Positions 43,941-52,864 are shown, counted from the stretch's first letter. The stretch: DNA of 64,000 nucleotides from Acidobacteriota bacterium (GCA_016715115.1 JADKBM010000013.1:434001-498000); one strand, 5' to 3'. Notes: generated by a model not told the origin, from the letters alone. A program made the numbers and translations.

Positions 43941-45373
43941 GCCACGAAGTGCGCCCGGAAAAGCTGGCGCGCCAACAGACGTTTGTATTCGGCCGAACCG
44001 CGAACGTCGGAGATCGGCGCGATCTCCGTTTGCAGGATCGCCTCCGCTTCTTCGAGGATCGCATCGTTGATCGGTTTTCCGCTCAGGAACGCCGAGGTCT
44101 TTCTTAACAACAAAGGCGTCGGCGCGACCCCGCCGATCGAGACGCGCGCCGTTTCGACAACATCGCCCGAAAGCCTGAGCGCGATCGCCGTATTAACAGA
44201 AGCGATGTCAAGATAGGTTCGTTTCGAGACCTTTTCAAAATTGAAATGCGTGAAATCCTTGCGAATTGAGATCTTCGAAATGATCTCCGACTCAACCTTT
44301 GCGAGCTGCTTGTAACCCAAATACAAATCAGATAACGCAATGTTCCGAATTCCGAAATCCGAATTCCCAATTCCGAAATCGCGTAGTTCCAATTCGGCGT
44401 CGAGCGCCAGAAAAAAGACCGTCATATCGCCGATCGGCGAGGCATTTACAAAATTGCCGGCGAGCGTCGCCATATTCCTGATCGGCGTCGACGAAACCAA
44501 TTTCAAATACTTGTCAAGGTTCGGAAAAAGCCGATGGAAGACTTCAGACTCGAGCAAGTCGGTGACGACGACAGACGGGCCGATCTCGACCGTTTCGTCG
44601 GTCTCGCGGATGAACCGAAGCGCAGGATCGTCAAACAAACTCGTCGCACCCGCGTGGACCATTTCGTCGTGCTTCTGAACGTAAAGGTCCGTGCCGCCGG
44701 CGACGAATCTTGGGGTGGTGATTTCGGATGATACGGATTTCAGACCTTCGGAGTCGGGATGTTCGCGCACCAACAATTCGAGACGCCGCCCGATGGATTC
44801 GAAATATTTCGGAACCGCACCGGCGGCGATCGCCTTCTCGATTTGCGACTGTGACTTGTTGAGCATCGCATTGCCGAAATCCGAAATCCCAAATCCCAAA
44901 TCCGAAATCCTCTCGCACGCCCGCTCGATCGACTTGTAACCCGTGCAGCGGCAAATGTTTCCGTCGATCGCCGCAACCACCGATTCTTTGGTTTTCTGAC
45001 CGTCGCCGAGGCAAAAACCGGTCAGAGACATCACGAATCCAACCGTGCAGAATCCGCATTGAGTTCCGGATTCGTCGACCAACGCTGCCTGCGCGGGTGT
45101 CAGGCTTCCGTCGGCCGGGTTGATTCCTTCGACAGTCACGATATGCTTGCCGCGCGCATTCAAGAGCGGCATCAGGCACGATGTCATCGAACGATATCTG
45201 AGGTCTCCGTCCTTGAGTTCACCGACGAGGATCGTGCACGCCCCGCAATCCCCTTCGCGGCAGCCGATCTTCGTTCCCTTCAGATTCTTGTGATACCGAA
45301 CAAAGTCGAGCACCGTCGTTCCGCCTGGGAGATCGGTTTCGACGGATTGATTGTTGAGAATAAATTCGATCAT
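43922..45373 (-). CDS. xdhA: Xanthine dehydrogenase Fe-S/FAD subunit
   Basis: A 483-residue fused iron-sulfur and FAD subunit. Start at ATG 45373, before MIEFILNNQS. The plant-type [2Fe-2S] cluster uses Cys38, 43, 46, 66; the second uses Cys106, 109, 141, 143. The FAD domain (about 180-480) shows 'FVAGGTDLYVQ' and 'TPIRNMATLAGNFVNASPIGD'. Two heptamer arrays are embedded in frame: 'DLGFGISDFG' (about residue 157) in the linker between domains and 'DFGIGNSDFGIRN' (about 335). The C-terminus is encoded by a repeat array. Normal homologues have no such motifs. Confidence 0.94.
   Translation of the reverse strand: MIEFILNNQSVETDLPGGTTVLDFVRYHKNLKGTKIGCREGDCGACTILVGELKDGDLRYRSMTSCLMPLLNARGKHIVTVEGINPADGSLTPAQAALVDESGTQCGFCTVGFVMSLTGFCLGDGQKTKESVVAAIDGNICRCTGYKSIERACERISDLGFGISDFGNAMLNKSQSQIEKAIAAGAVPKYFESIGRRLELLVREHPDSEGLKSVSSEITTPRFVAGGTDLYVQKHDEMVHAGATSLFDDPALRFIRETDETVEIGPSVVVTDLLESEVFHRLFPNLDKYLKLVSSTPIRNMATLAGNFVNASPIGDMTVFFLALDAELELRDFGIGNSDFGIRNIALSDLYLGYKQLAKVESEIISKISIRKDFTHFNFEKVSKRTYLDIASVNTAIALRLSGDVVETARVSIGGVAPTPLLLRKTSAFLSGKPINDAILEEAEAILQTEIAPISDVRGSAEYKRLLARQLFRAHFVAVSGER
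44343..44382. repeat. In-frame heptamer array 2 in xdhA
   Basis: TTCCGAA/TTCCCAA/ATCCGAA units in a 40-bp run, encoding DFGIGNSDFGIRN. It sits in the FAD domain. Confidence 0.85.
44874..44910. repeat. In-frame heptamer array 1 in xdhA
   Basis: CCGAAAT/CCCAAAT units, about five, encoding ISDLGFGISDFG in the linker between the Fe-S and FAD domains. Confidence 0.88.
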
Positions 45374-45380
45374 TATTCCA

Positions 45381-45505
45381 GCCACGAATCGCACCAATTT
45401 CACGAACGCAACCCTTTATGCGACGTTGTTGATCCAACCGCCAAAAGCGCGGCGCATCAGGTGCGTTCCTGAAAAAACAGTCGTGAAATTCGTGCGATTC
45501 GTGGC
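45381..45505. repeat. 25-bp inverted repeat upstream of xdhA
   Basis: TCGTGAAATTCGTGCGATTC begins the right arm (45481-45505); the left arm (45381-45405) matches its reverse complement at 24 of 25 positions. The 75-bp centre contains AAAGCGCGGCGCATC. The left arm reaches to within 8 bp of xdhA's start codon. Confidence 0.85.
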
Positions 45506-45514
45506 AAAGCGCAA

Positions 45515-45973
45515 CTAGAATCGCCGAATCAAAACGACGCCGATCGTGATCATCGCCGCGCCGACGACACGCAAAACGCTCACCGGCCGTTCCGGAACTC
45601 CGAGCCAGCCGAAATGATCGATGACGAGCGTGACCAGCATTTGCCCGGCGATGATCAGCGAGAACGTCAGAGCGACCCCGATCTTCGGAACCAGAACTAC
45701 GGCCGAGGCGACGAAAAACGCTCCCAGGATTCCCCCGAGCCACGCGACCGCCGGCGCATTCTTCGCGTTCGCCAGATTCGAAAGCGGTATGCCGGTCGCC
45801 AGAATATACAGGAAGAGCGCCAATGTCCCGACCGCGAATGAAATGAACGCGGACAGGATCGGACTCTCGACGTGGCTGGCGAGTTTGTTGTTGATCGCCG
45901 CCTGCGTCGGCATCATCATTCCGGCGAGAATCGCGAGGATGATGAAGGAATAATTCTGAATAAAGCTGACCAC
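45515..45973 (-). CDS. DUF606/YdcZ-type DMT family small transporter
   Basis: A 152-residue membrane protein with about five hydrophobic helices, starting VSFIQNYSFIILAILAGMMM. No ATG precedes the first helix; the GTG at 45973 is proposed. Length and pattern ('GGILGAFFVASAVVLVPKIG') match the DUF606 branch of the drug/metabolite superfamily. Lies between xdhA and guanine deaminase; possible purine transport is only inference. Confidence 0.8.
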   Translation of the reverse strand: MVSFIQNYSFIILAILAGMMMPTQAAINNKLASHVESPILSAFISFAVGTLALFLYILATGIPLSNLANAKNAPAVAWLGGILGAFFVASAVVLVPKIGVALTFSLIIAGQMLVTLVIDHFGWLGVPERPVSVLRVVGAAMITIGVVLIRRF

Positions 45974-45975
45974 TA

Positions 45976-46086
45976 TGATTTCGGAATTGTGAATTTGGAT
46001 TTCGGCGATTCGAAATCCCAATTCTGGAATTCAGTTCTGCGATTCAGGACTCCGGCAGTTCGAAAATCCAAAATCAGAAATCACAT
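45976..46086. repeat. Irregular foldback heptamer array
   Basis: GATTTCG/GAATTTG units from 45978 with opposite-polarity GAAATCC and GAAAATCC units after 46008. It occupies the gap between two minus-strand genes and ends about 10 bp before the guanine deaminase stop. Confidence 0.75.
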
Positions 46087-46096
46087 ACCGAATTCC

Positions 46097-46576
46097 CTAA
46101 TACTCGATTTTGTCCGCCTTCTCGACCCAGTTCTTGAAGACCCGCAATCCTTCATCGCGCAAAAACGTCGCTGTCGGGATGCGGCGGGATTCGAGCGGCA
46201 GCGCGAGTTCCTCGTAGATCAGATCGTCGTCGAATCCGGCTTCCTTGGCGTCGCTGCGGGAACACGCGAAAAAGACCTGTTTCGGACGCGCCCAGTAGAT
46301 CGCGCCTAGGCACATCGGGCACGGTTCGCAACTCGCGTAGACAATGCAATCGTCCAGCTGAAACGTCTTCAGTTCGCGGCAGGCATTGCGAATCGCCACG
46401 ACCTCGGCGTGGGCCGTCGGGTCGTTCGTCGACGTCACTTGATTGCAGCCTTCGCCAACGATCCGGCCGTCTTTGACGACCACCGCACCGAACGGACCTC
46501 CGTCGTTCGCGTCAATGCCGTTCTGTGCGAGTGCGATCGCGCGGCGCATAAATTGTTCGTGGACGTCGGTCATCAT
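46097..46576 (-). CDS. guaD: Guanine deaminase (nucleoside deaminase fold)
   Basis: A 159-residue zinc deaminase converting guanine to xanthine. Zinc ligands His56 and, in PCPMC, Cys86 and Cys89, with proton shuttle Glu58 (PTAHAEV). 'SCEPCPMCLGAIYWARPK' and 'GGPFGAVVVKDGRIVGEG' closely match the Bacillus-type GuaD. Its product is the substrate of the xdh enzyme encoded next to it. Start ATG 46576, with an alternative one codon later. Confidence 0.93.
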   Translation of the reverse strand: MMTDVHEQFMRRAIALAQNGIDANDGGPFGAVVVKDGRIVGEGCNQVTSTNDPTAHAEVVAIRNACRELKTFQLDDCIVYASCEPCPMCLGAIYWARPKQVFFACSRSDAKEAGFDDDLIYEELALPLESRRIPTATFLRDEGLRVFKNWVEKADKIEY

Positions 46577-46596
46577 CAAATGTGAATCAAAAGTCA

Positions 46597-47430
46597 TCAA
46601 CCTTTTGGCTTGACCTTGATCTCAAACAGCTTCTTCCAGAGCTTGCCGGTGACAAAGATCCGGTCGGCCGCCGCATCGTAGGCGATGCCGTTGAGCGTTC
46701 GTTCCGACTCTCCGGCGGCATCCTCGGGCGAGATCCCGTTCAGATCGATCCAGCCGAGAAGATTCCCGGTATTCGGGTCGATGCGCGCGATGTGGTTCGG
46801 CTTGCCGACGTCCTCCGAGTGCCAGACGTTCGCCCAGATCTCGCCTTTGACGTATTCGAGTTCGTTGAGTTTGTAGATCGGCCGGCCGTTCTCGTCCTTG
46901 ACGACGACCGTCCTGATCGTCTCGAACGTCTCGGGATTCAAGATGCGAAGGACGTGCGTGCCGTCGCTCATTATGAGATTCGTGCCATCGTGCGTCAATC
47001 CCCAGCCTTCGCCTGAGTATCGCATTTCCTTCTGGAGCTTGAAGTTCATGTCATACACGAAAACGGTTTTTTCGCGCCACGTCAGCTGATAGATACGATC
47101 GTTGAAGATCGTCAGGCCTTCGGCGAAGTACTCGCGCGGAACATCATATTTTTGAAGGACTTTGCCCGTTTCGATCTCGACCTTCCGGAGCGAAGAATTA
47201 TCGTATTCGCCGTCGCTCTCAAAAAAAACGCCGTTTTGGATGACGAGCCCCTGCGTGAATGATGTCGAGTCGTGCGGATAAGCCTTCACCGTCTCATAAG
47301 TATAGACCGGCACCGACGCTTTGGCGGTTTTCGTGCCGGTGTTCGACGCATTGACGTTAGGCTTGTTGACCGCCTTTTCGCCGCAGGCGTTAAGCAAGAA
47401 AAGAGTCGCGAGTAAAAATATAAGACGCAT
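46597..47430 (-). CDS. Glutaminyl-peptide cyclotransferase-like lipoprotein
   Basis: A 277-residue exported protein. Signal peptide with lipobox LLNAC (Cys17-19 region) and start MRLIFLLATL at ATG 47430. The rest is a five-bladed beta-propeller of the glutamine cyclotransferase family (PF05096 type), e.g. 'GLTIFNDRIYQLTWREK' and 'GWGLTHDGTNLIMSDG'. Such enzymes cyclise N-terminal Gln to pyroglutamate. Ends 20 bp from guaD's start codon. Confidence 0.9.
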   Translation of the reverse strand: MRLIFLLATLFLLNACGEKAVNKPNVNASNTGTKTAKASVPVYTYETVKAYPHDSTSFTQGLVIQNGVFFESDGEYDNSSLRKVEIETGKVLQKYDVPREYFAEGLTIFNDRIYQLTWREKTVFVYDMNFKLQKEMRYSGEGWGLTHDGTNLIMSDGTHVLRILNPETFETIRTVVVKDENGRPIYKLNELEYVKGEIWANVWHSEDVGKPNHIARIDPNTGNLLGWIDLNGISPEDAAGESERTLNGIAYDAAADRIFVTGKLWKKLFEIKVKPKG

Positions 47431-47591
47431 AAGTCCGATTTGATGGTCCGGTTCGTCGATCCGTTCCCTGATGAATTCTTTCGGCTTGACCCGACGATCT
47501 TCGCAAGCGCGAGTTTGCCGGAGTTGCCGCGCTTCGAGCAAATGGCCGAGACAGTTCGCTTCAGTGATTCGGTCTGCAGATCGAAACGGCA

Positions 47592-48923
47592 TCATTTTTT
47601 CAGCGCCCGATCGATCGCGTCGCGAAATCCGTCGACGTTCAGGAATCGCACGCGAACGCCGTTGACATAGATCGAAGGCGTTCCGGAGATTCCAAGTTCC
47701 TTGCCGTCGGCAACGTCTTTCTTGACATCCGCGGCGACCTTTTCGCTTTGAAAGTCTAGCTCAAATTTCTGGGGATTCAAACCGGCGGCGACGGCGTACT
47801 TCTTGAGCGACGCGACATCGAGCGCGGTTTGATTGCGGTAAAGCAGTTCGGTGTATTCAAAGAATTTGCCTTGCGCGGCGGCGGCATTGGCGGCGAGCGC
47901 CGCATTGTATGCGTCCTTATGGATCGCCGTCAGCGGAAAATTGCGGACGACGAACCGAACCTGACCGCCATATTCCGACAAAACCTTTTGCAGCACCGGA
48001 TGCTTCGCGGCACAGACCGAACATTGAAAGTCCGAGAACATCACGACCGTCACGGGCGCGGTCGCCGCACCTTTCGAAGGCTTTCCGTCGGTTGCGATCT
48101 GGAAAACAATCGGCGCGGGTTCCGAGTACAGAAACTGCGGCTTGTATTTCGCCGCCAATCGGCGCCGCAGCGCGGATTCGAGTTCTTCGCGCTCTTCATC
48201 GGAATAATCGCGAAGCTTGTCGGTGATCTCCTGCGCGATCAACTTGTGCGGTTCGATCGCAAGACTCTTGGCTTCGGCAGAAACGAGCGCCGAGAAGATC
48301 AATTTGTTCAGCTCGAATTTCACACGGTCGAAGACCTTCGCTTTCAATTCAAAGAGCGTCACTTTGTTCTTCGCTTCGAACATCGCGACCGTGATCGGCT
48401 TGCCGTTGACGGTTGCCAGAACGTCGGCCGGAGCAAGATTCGCGGCGTTGACGCTTTTGCCGGTGACCGTTTTGTACTTTGTCTTCAGTGCCGCGACAAA
48501 GGCGTTGAAGGCCTTCTGCTCGGGTTCGCTCCGCAAAAAGGTCACGATCTGATCGCGGACCTCGGCTATCGGCCGGTTGTCGAGCGCGAGACGGTTCGCG
48601 TTGTAAATGTCCTGGATCTCTTTGTCAGTCGGATCGGGAACCTTTGCCTTCACTTCGCGTTCGTAAAGCTGTTCGAAGGCGATCTTGCGCGCCGCCGATT
48701 CAAGTTCGGCGAGCGTGTCGATGATCTGGACCTCGAGTAGTTCCTTGCGGCGTTCGGCCATTGAAGCGGCGAGATTCTCGTACTCCGTACGGACGGGCAG
48801 CGGAAGATCCTCAACGGAAATGCGTTGTCCGTTGGCGATTGCCAAGACCTGTCCGGACGTCTGTCCGAACGTTGCGGCGGCGAAGAAGGCCAAAATGATT
48901 GCGATAACTATTGATCTGAACAT
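47592..48923 (-). CDS. Secreted DsbA-like thioredoxin-fold protein
   Basis: A 443-residue exported protein (signal peptide 1-20, ending TFGQ). Residues 25-260 are helical and resemble a SurA/PpiC N-terminal chaperone region. Residues 265-440 form a thioredoxin_4/DsbA-like domain with the redox motif Cys-Ser-Val-Cys in 'VVMFSDFQCSVCAAKHP' and the cis-Pro loop 'GISGTPSIYVNGVRV'. Likely an envelope disulfide oxidoreductase or isomerase. Start ATG 48923 chosen at the signal peptide. Confidence 0.88.
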   Translation of the reverse strand: MFRSIVIAIILAFFAAATFGQTSGQVLAIANGQRISVEDLPLPVRTEYENLAASMAERRKELLEVQIIDTLAELESAARKIAFEQLYEREVKAKVPDPTDKEIQDIYNANRLALDNRPIAEVRDQIVTFLRSEPEQKAFNAFVAALKTKYKTVTGKSVNAANLAPADVLATVNGKPITVAMFEAKNKVTLFELKAKVFDRVKFELNKLIFSALVSAEAKSLAIEPHKLIAQEITDKLRDYSDEEREELESALRRRLAAKYKPQFLYSEPAPIVFQIATDGKPSKGAATAPVTVVMFSDFQCSVCAAKHPVLQKVLSEYGGQVRFVVRNFPLTAIHKDAYNAALAANAAAAQGKFFEYTELLYRNQTALDVASLKKYAVAAGLNPQKFELDFQSEKVAADVKKDVADGKELGISGTPSIYVNGVRVRFLNVDGFRDAIDRALKK

Positions 48924-49067
48924 GACGCGGGTTTGATTCGGCTTTTTCGAATAAAGATGTCGCTCGACAGAAGTTCTTAATTTATCGTAACGGCCGGGCG
49001 CGTGCAACGCGTCGGAGAATCGCCGTCGGTTGAGTTATGATTATTGTGAACCGTGGAGGGAGAAAGT

Positions 49068-49409
49068 ATGTCGGATGTTAGATTCTCGGGTACCGTCGAT
49101 CACCTGGCTCTGAAATGCGCCGACCTTGAGGAGGCGGTTGCGGAGTACAAACGGCTTGGGTTTTCGCTCGAGACGATCTATGAAGATTGGGCGATGATGC
49201 GCGACGCTCGCGGTTTTGGCATCGCGCTGCTGCCGCCCGAGTCGAAGCATCCGCCGCACATCGGATTGCGCGTCGAATCGATGGAGGAACTTGAAAAAGC
49301 CGCCCGCGCCGAGGGCCGGCCGATCAAGCCGCACCGCGACGGAACCTCGTCGTTTTACACCAAAGGCGTCGACGGACAGATCATCGAATTGATCTGCTAC
49401 CCGGAATGA
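49068..49409 (+). CDS. VOC-superfamily (glyoxalase-like) protein
   Basis: A 113-residue single VOC domain, starting MSDVRFSG, with GGAGGGAG 5-6 nt upstream of ATG 49068. 'TVDHLALKCADLEEAVAEY' is the first beta-alpha-beta unit with a metal-type His, 'PPHIGLRV' gives a second, and 'GQIIELICYP' an E ligand. Function not determinable. Its TGA stop overlaps the following array. Confidence 0.85.
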   Translation: MSDVRFSGTVDHLALKCADLEEAVAEYKRLGFSLETIYEDWAMMRDARGFGIALLPPESKHPPHIGLRVESMEELEKAARAEGRPIKPHRDGTSSFYTKGVDGQIIELICYPE

Positions 49410-49600
49410 TTTTGGATTTGCGATTTGCGATTTTGGATTCCAGATATTCCAGATATTCCAGATTCCAACATCGAAAATTCCAAATTCCAAATTCCAAATT
49501 CCAAATTCCAAATTCCAAAATCCAAAATCCAAAATCGCAAATCGCAAATCGCAAATCGCAAATCGCAAATCGCAAATCGCAAATCGCAAATTCCAAAATC
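49407..49600. repeat. Foldback heptamer array
   Basis: Phased units TGATTTT, GGATTTG, CGATTTG, CGATTTT, GGATTCC, then polarity flips to AATTCCA and AAATCGC. The first unit contains the VOC gene's TGA; the last ends 3 bp before the glycosylase ATG. Confidence 0.93.
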
Positions 49601-49603
49601 GAA

Positions 49604-50191
49604 ATGCTTGCCCGTCAATTCTATCTTCGTACCGACACGCTCGCGATCGCCAGGGATCTGATCGGTAAACTGCTCATCGTTCAGGATCCCGAACACGGAC
49701 GCGTGTCCGGGATGATCGTCGAAACCGAGGCGTATCTCGGTGAGATCGACAGGGCGGCGCATTCCTACGGCGGGCGGCGAACGGCGCGAAACGAGATCAC
49801 CTACGCGGCCGGCGGTCATACTTACGTCTTTTTCGTTTACGGAATGTACTTTCAGCTCAACATCGTCTGCGGTCCCGAAGACTCGCCGCATGTTTGTCTG
49901 ATCCGCGCCGTCGAACCCGTCGAAAACATCGAACTGATGCGCGAACGGCGAAAGACCGTGCAGGATCTGAATTTGACTTCGGGACCCGGAAAATTATGCG
50001 TCGCCCTCGGTATCAACAAAAGCTTTAACGGCGCGGATCTGCTCGGAAATCGAATTTGGCTGGAAGATTTTCGTACAGTCGGCGGGGAAGAGGTCGGAAG
50101 CGGGAAACGCGTCGGCATCGATTACGCCGGGGAATTCGCCGCCAAACCCTGGCGCTTCTGGTTGAAAGGGAACAAGTTCGTGTCGCGTTGA
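49604..50191 (+). CDS. 3-methyladenine DNA glycosylase (MPG/AAG family)
   Basis: A 195-residue AAG-family DNA repair enzyme excising alkylated purines. 'IVETEAYLG' gives the catalytic Glu42 and Tyr44, followed by His53 in 'DRAAHSYGG'. 'YVFFVYGMYFQLNIVC' and 'SGPGKLCVALGINKSFNG' are family blocks. The ATG at 49604 has no ribosome binding site because the repeat array ends just before it. The frame stays open for 66 codons through the array to an ATG at 49406 that overlaps the VOC stop (ATGA), so an extended form with heptapeptide repeats is possible. Confidence 0.93.
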   Translation: MLARQFYLRTDTLAIARDLIGKLLIVQDPEHGRVSGMIVETEAYLGEIDRAAHSYGGRRTARNEITYAAGGHTYVFFVYGMYFQLNIVCGPEDSPHVCLIRAVEPVENIELMRERRKTVQDLNLTSGPGKLCVALGINKSFNGADLLGNRIWLEDFRTVGGEEVGSGKRVGIDYAGEFAAKPWRFWLKGNKFVSR

Positions 50192-50218
50192 TCCGGAACG
50201 CGGGGAAGTCGTTTGGCG

Positions 50219-50584
50219 TCAGCATTCGAGGTACTGCCGCAGCATCGGCTTTAGGATTCGATAGTCGAGCGGCTTGTCGAGCAACTCATCGCAGCCGGCC
50301 TCGCTTGCTTCGCGTTTGAAATCGCTGCCGAAAGCGGTCACCGCGATGATCGGAACCCGGCTACCGAAGGTGACCTCGCGGATCGCGCGCGTCGCAGTCA
50401 GTCCGTCGACCACCGGGAGCGAAATGTCCATCAGGATCAGATCCGGATGAAACCGGCGCACCTTGTCGACCGCCTCGATCCCGTCGGCGGCTTCGATGAC
50501 GAAATATCCGCAGCTTTCAAGCAGAAAACGCAAAACATCGCGGCTGTCTTCGTAGTCCTCGACGATCAAGATCAGTTTTTCCAT
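50219..50584 (-). CDS. Single-domain response regulator (CheY-like)
   Basis: A 121-residue receiver domain starting MEKLILIVED. Glu9/Asp10 form the acidic pocket, Asp53 (LILMDISLP) is the phosphoacceptor, Thr83 and Lys104 (LDKP) complete the site. No output domain and no adjacent kinase. It is the second orphan receiver in the window. Confidence 0.92.
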   Translation of the reverse strand: MEKLILIVEDYEDSRDVLRFLLESCGYFVIEAADGIEAVDKVRRFHPDLILMDISLPVVDGLTATRAIREVTFGSRVPIIAVTAFGSDFKREASEAGCDELLDKPLDYRILKPMLRQYLEC

Positions 50585-50696
50585 ATCTGCACGCTTTCGA
50601 TACACGGCGGAGCCCCGGAACTTTCACTGCAAAAATAGTGCCGCGTCGAGCGAAGCAGTTTGAACGATCAATTCGAATTCCTGTATCATCCGAATT

Positions 50697-51653
50697 ATGA
50701 AAACACTTTACCCGGAAATCGAACCATTTGATTCGGGAATGCTCAAAGTTTCCGAAATTCACACGATCTATTACGAACGCAGCGGAAATCCGAACGGAAT
50801 TCCCGTAGTCTTCCTGCACGGCGGTCCGGGCGGCGGTCTGCTTCCGATGTATCGGCAGTATTTCGATCCCGAAGCGTATCACGTGGTTCTCTTCGACCAA
50901 CGCGGTTCGGGGCAATCGATCCCGCATACGGAATTGCGTGAAAACACGACGTGGGATCTGATCAAGGACATCGAGACGCTGCGGGAGATGTTCGGGATCG
51001 AGAAATGGCACGTTTTCGGCGGATCGTGGGGCAGCACGCTGAGCCTCGCTTACGCGGTTTCGCATCCGGACCGCTGTCTCGGACTGATCCTTCGCGGGAT
51101 CTTCCTGACGCGGCGCAAGGAGTTGGAGTGGTTTTACCAGTACGGCGCGTCCGAGATCTTCCCGGATTATTGGGAGCGCTATCGAGACGAAATTCCCGAG
51201 GAAGAGCGCGGCGATTTTATTACGGCATACCACAAACGGCTAACTAGCAGCGACGAGAGCGTTCGACTCTCGGCGGCGCGCGCCTGGGCCGTATGGGAAG
51301 GCTCGACCTCGAAATTGTATCCGGACGCGAACCTGATGGACCATTGGGAAGGCGCGCACGAGGCGCTTTCGCTGGCGTGCATCGAATGCCATTATTTTAC
51401 GAACGGCTCGTTCTTTCCGACCGAGAACTATCTGCTTGAGAACGTCGACAAGATCCGGCACATACCGACGGTCATCGTCCAGGGCCGGTACGACGTGGTT
51501 TGCCCGATCACGAGCGCTTGGGAACTCCACAAAGCGTTTCCCGAAGCCGAGTTCAACGTCATTCCCGACGCCGGCCATTCCGTCAGCGAAAAGGGGATCA
51601 TTTCGGCGCTGGTCGATGCGATGGACAGATTTCGCGATTCCGCAGCGCTTTGA
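50697..51653 (+). CDS. pip: Prolyl aminopeptidase
   Basis: A 318-residue alpha/beta hydrolase removing N-terminal proline. The oxyanion 'HGGPGGGLLP' (41-50) and nucleophile Ser110 in 'VFGGSWGSTLSLAYA' are the family hallmark; the acid Asp is in 'GRYDVVCP' and the His in 'DAGHSVSE'. No signal peptide. Length matches the family. Confidence 0.94.
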   Translation: MKTLYPEIEPFDSGMLKVSEIHTIYYERSGNPNGIPVVFLHGGPGGGLLPMYRQYFDPEAYHVVLFDQRGSGQSIPHTELRENTTWDLIKDIETLREMFGIEKWHVFGGSWGSTLSLAYAVSHPDRCLGLILRGIFLTRRKELEWFYQYGASEIFPDYWERYRDEIPEEERGDFITAYHKRLTSSDESVRLSAARAWAVWEGSTSKLYPDANLMDHWEGAHEALSLACIECHYFTNGSFFPTENYLLENVDKIRHIPTVIVQGRYDVVCPITSAWELHKAFPEAEFNVIPDAGHSVSEKGIISALVDAMDRFRDSAAL

Positions 51654-51747
51654 GAATTGAAATGCGTGGCACGAATCGGGAAATCGGAGTATCATTAGCG
51701 AATCACAGTTTCGACCGTTGAGAACGGCGTTAAAAAAAGAATCTATT

Positions 51748-52008
51748 ATGTTGGGACTTGGAACACCGGAAATTTTATTGATCGTATTGGGACTGTTCCT
51801 GCTTTTTGGAGCGAGCCGGTTGCCGCAGCTGGCAAAGTCGCTGGGACAGTCACGGAAAGCCTTTAAGGAAGGAATGCGCGAGGCTGAAGAGGAATTCAGC
51901 GCCGAGAGCGAGAAGAAACTGGAAGCGCCGGCCGCTCCGCAGATCACCGCGATGAGCGATGAAGAACTGCAGGCCGAGATGCAGCGGCGAGCTGCCGCGA
52001 AGCAGTAG
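51748..52008 (+). CDS. tatA: TatA/E family twin-arginine translocase component
   Basis: An 86-residue membrane protein with one N-terminal helix ('PEILLIVLGLFLLFGASRLP') then the amphipathic FGxxRLPQLAKSLGQS region and a charged tail. The hinge motif FGASRLP is TatA-like. tatB and tatC are not adjacent. Start at ATG 51748. Confidence 0.9.
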   Translation: MLGLGTPEILLIVLGLFLLFGASRLPQLAKSLGQSRKAFKEGMREAEEEFSAESEKKLEAPAAPQITAMSDEELQAEMQRRAAAKQ

Positions 52009-52072
52009 CGTTTTGAGTTACGCCGTCTGGCGGCGATGCTTCAGATTTGGCCCCCAACCGCGAAGTCGGATA

Positions 52073-52864
52073 TCAAGGCTTTTCGCCGACGGCCAGAACC
52101 GCTTTGACGGTGAAGCGAAACGTGATCGGACCGAGTTCGTCGTCGATCAATCGGGCGAGTCGCTTTCGGACTCGCCCTATTTCTTTTTTGGTCAGTCCTG
52201 AAAACCACATCGGCATCAAAAAATCGGCGACGAGGGGCGAATCGACGAACGTCGGACCGTTCTCGAATTCGAAAATCTCGGTCGCGATGTGAGATTCGAC
52301 CTTCTCAAGTCCGGCGTCGGCAAGGATCTCCTCGATCTCCGAAACCGACGCCAACTCCGAGATCAACCGCTCGGCAAGTCCCAGATCCTCGGAGTCGACA
52401 TCCATCATCGCTTCCCAGAGAATGGAGAAAATTTCGCCAAAACTTCCCGCAGAGACGAGAAAAACTGCGACAGCGCCGCCGGTTTCGGCGTAGCGTGCCG
52501 CATCCGCGACAAACTCGCGAATATCCCCCGGCCGGACAAGACTGCCGTCCGCCAGAACCGCGTCAAAGCTGTCTTCGTCAAAGCCCTTATCCGAAAAATC
52601 GACCCTCGAACGCGTCGCGATCGCTTTGTCGCGCGCGATCTTGAACAGATGCTTGTTCTCACAGACCGCGCCGATCCGCGCGTCGCGTCCGGCCTTCGTG
52701 CCGATCTCGAGCGCGTGGTTGCCTGTTCCGGCATTGATGTACAGAAGGCTGCGGTCGCCTTTGAACTTGAAGTGCTTGTCGGTGAGTTCCATAAACCGCA
52801 GCGTCCATTCGGTGTCCACATACAGATCCCTTAAGAATGCGAGTTCTTTCGCTGTCTTCGTCAT
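52073..52864 (-). CDS. SAM-dependent methyltransferase-like protein
   Basis: A 263-residue protein starting MTKTAKELAFL. 'LLYINAGTGNHALEIGTKAG' occupies the SAM motif I position, and 'SFDAVLADGSLVRPGD' is motif-like, although Gly content of motif I is degenerate. The C-terminal half is helical. Class I methyltransferase fold is likely; catalytic activity is unproven. ATG 52864 preferred over the TTG 6 codons upstream. Confidence 0.7.
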   Translation of the reverse strand: MTKTAKELAFLRDLYVDTEWTLRFMELTDKHFKFKGDRSLLYINAGTGNHALEIGTKAGRDARIGAVCENKHLFKIARDKAIATRSRVDFSDKGFDEDSFDAVLADGSLVRPGDIREFVADAARYAETGGAVAVFLVSAGSFGEIFSILWEAMMDVDSEDLGLAERLISELASVSEIEEILADAGLEKVESHIATEIFEFENGPTFVDSPLVADFLMPMWFSGLTKKEIGRVRKRLARLIDDELGPITFRFTVKAVLAVGEKP

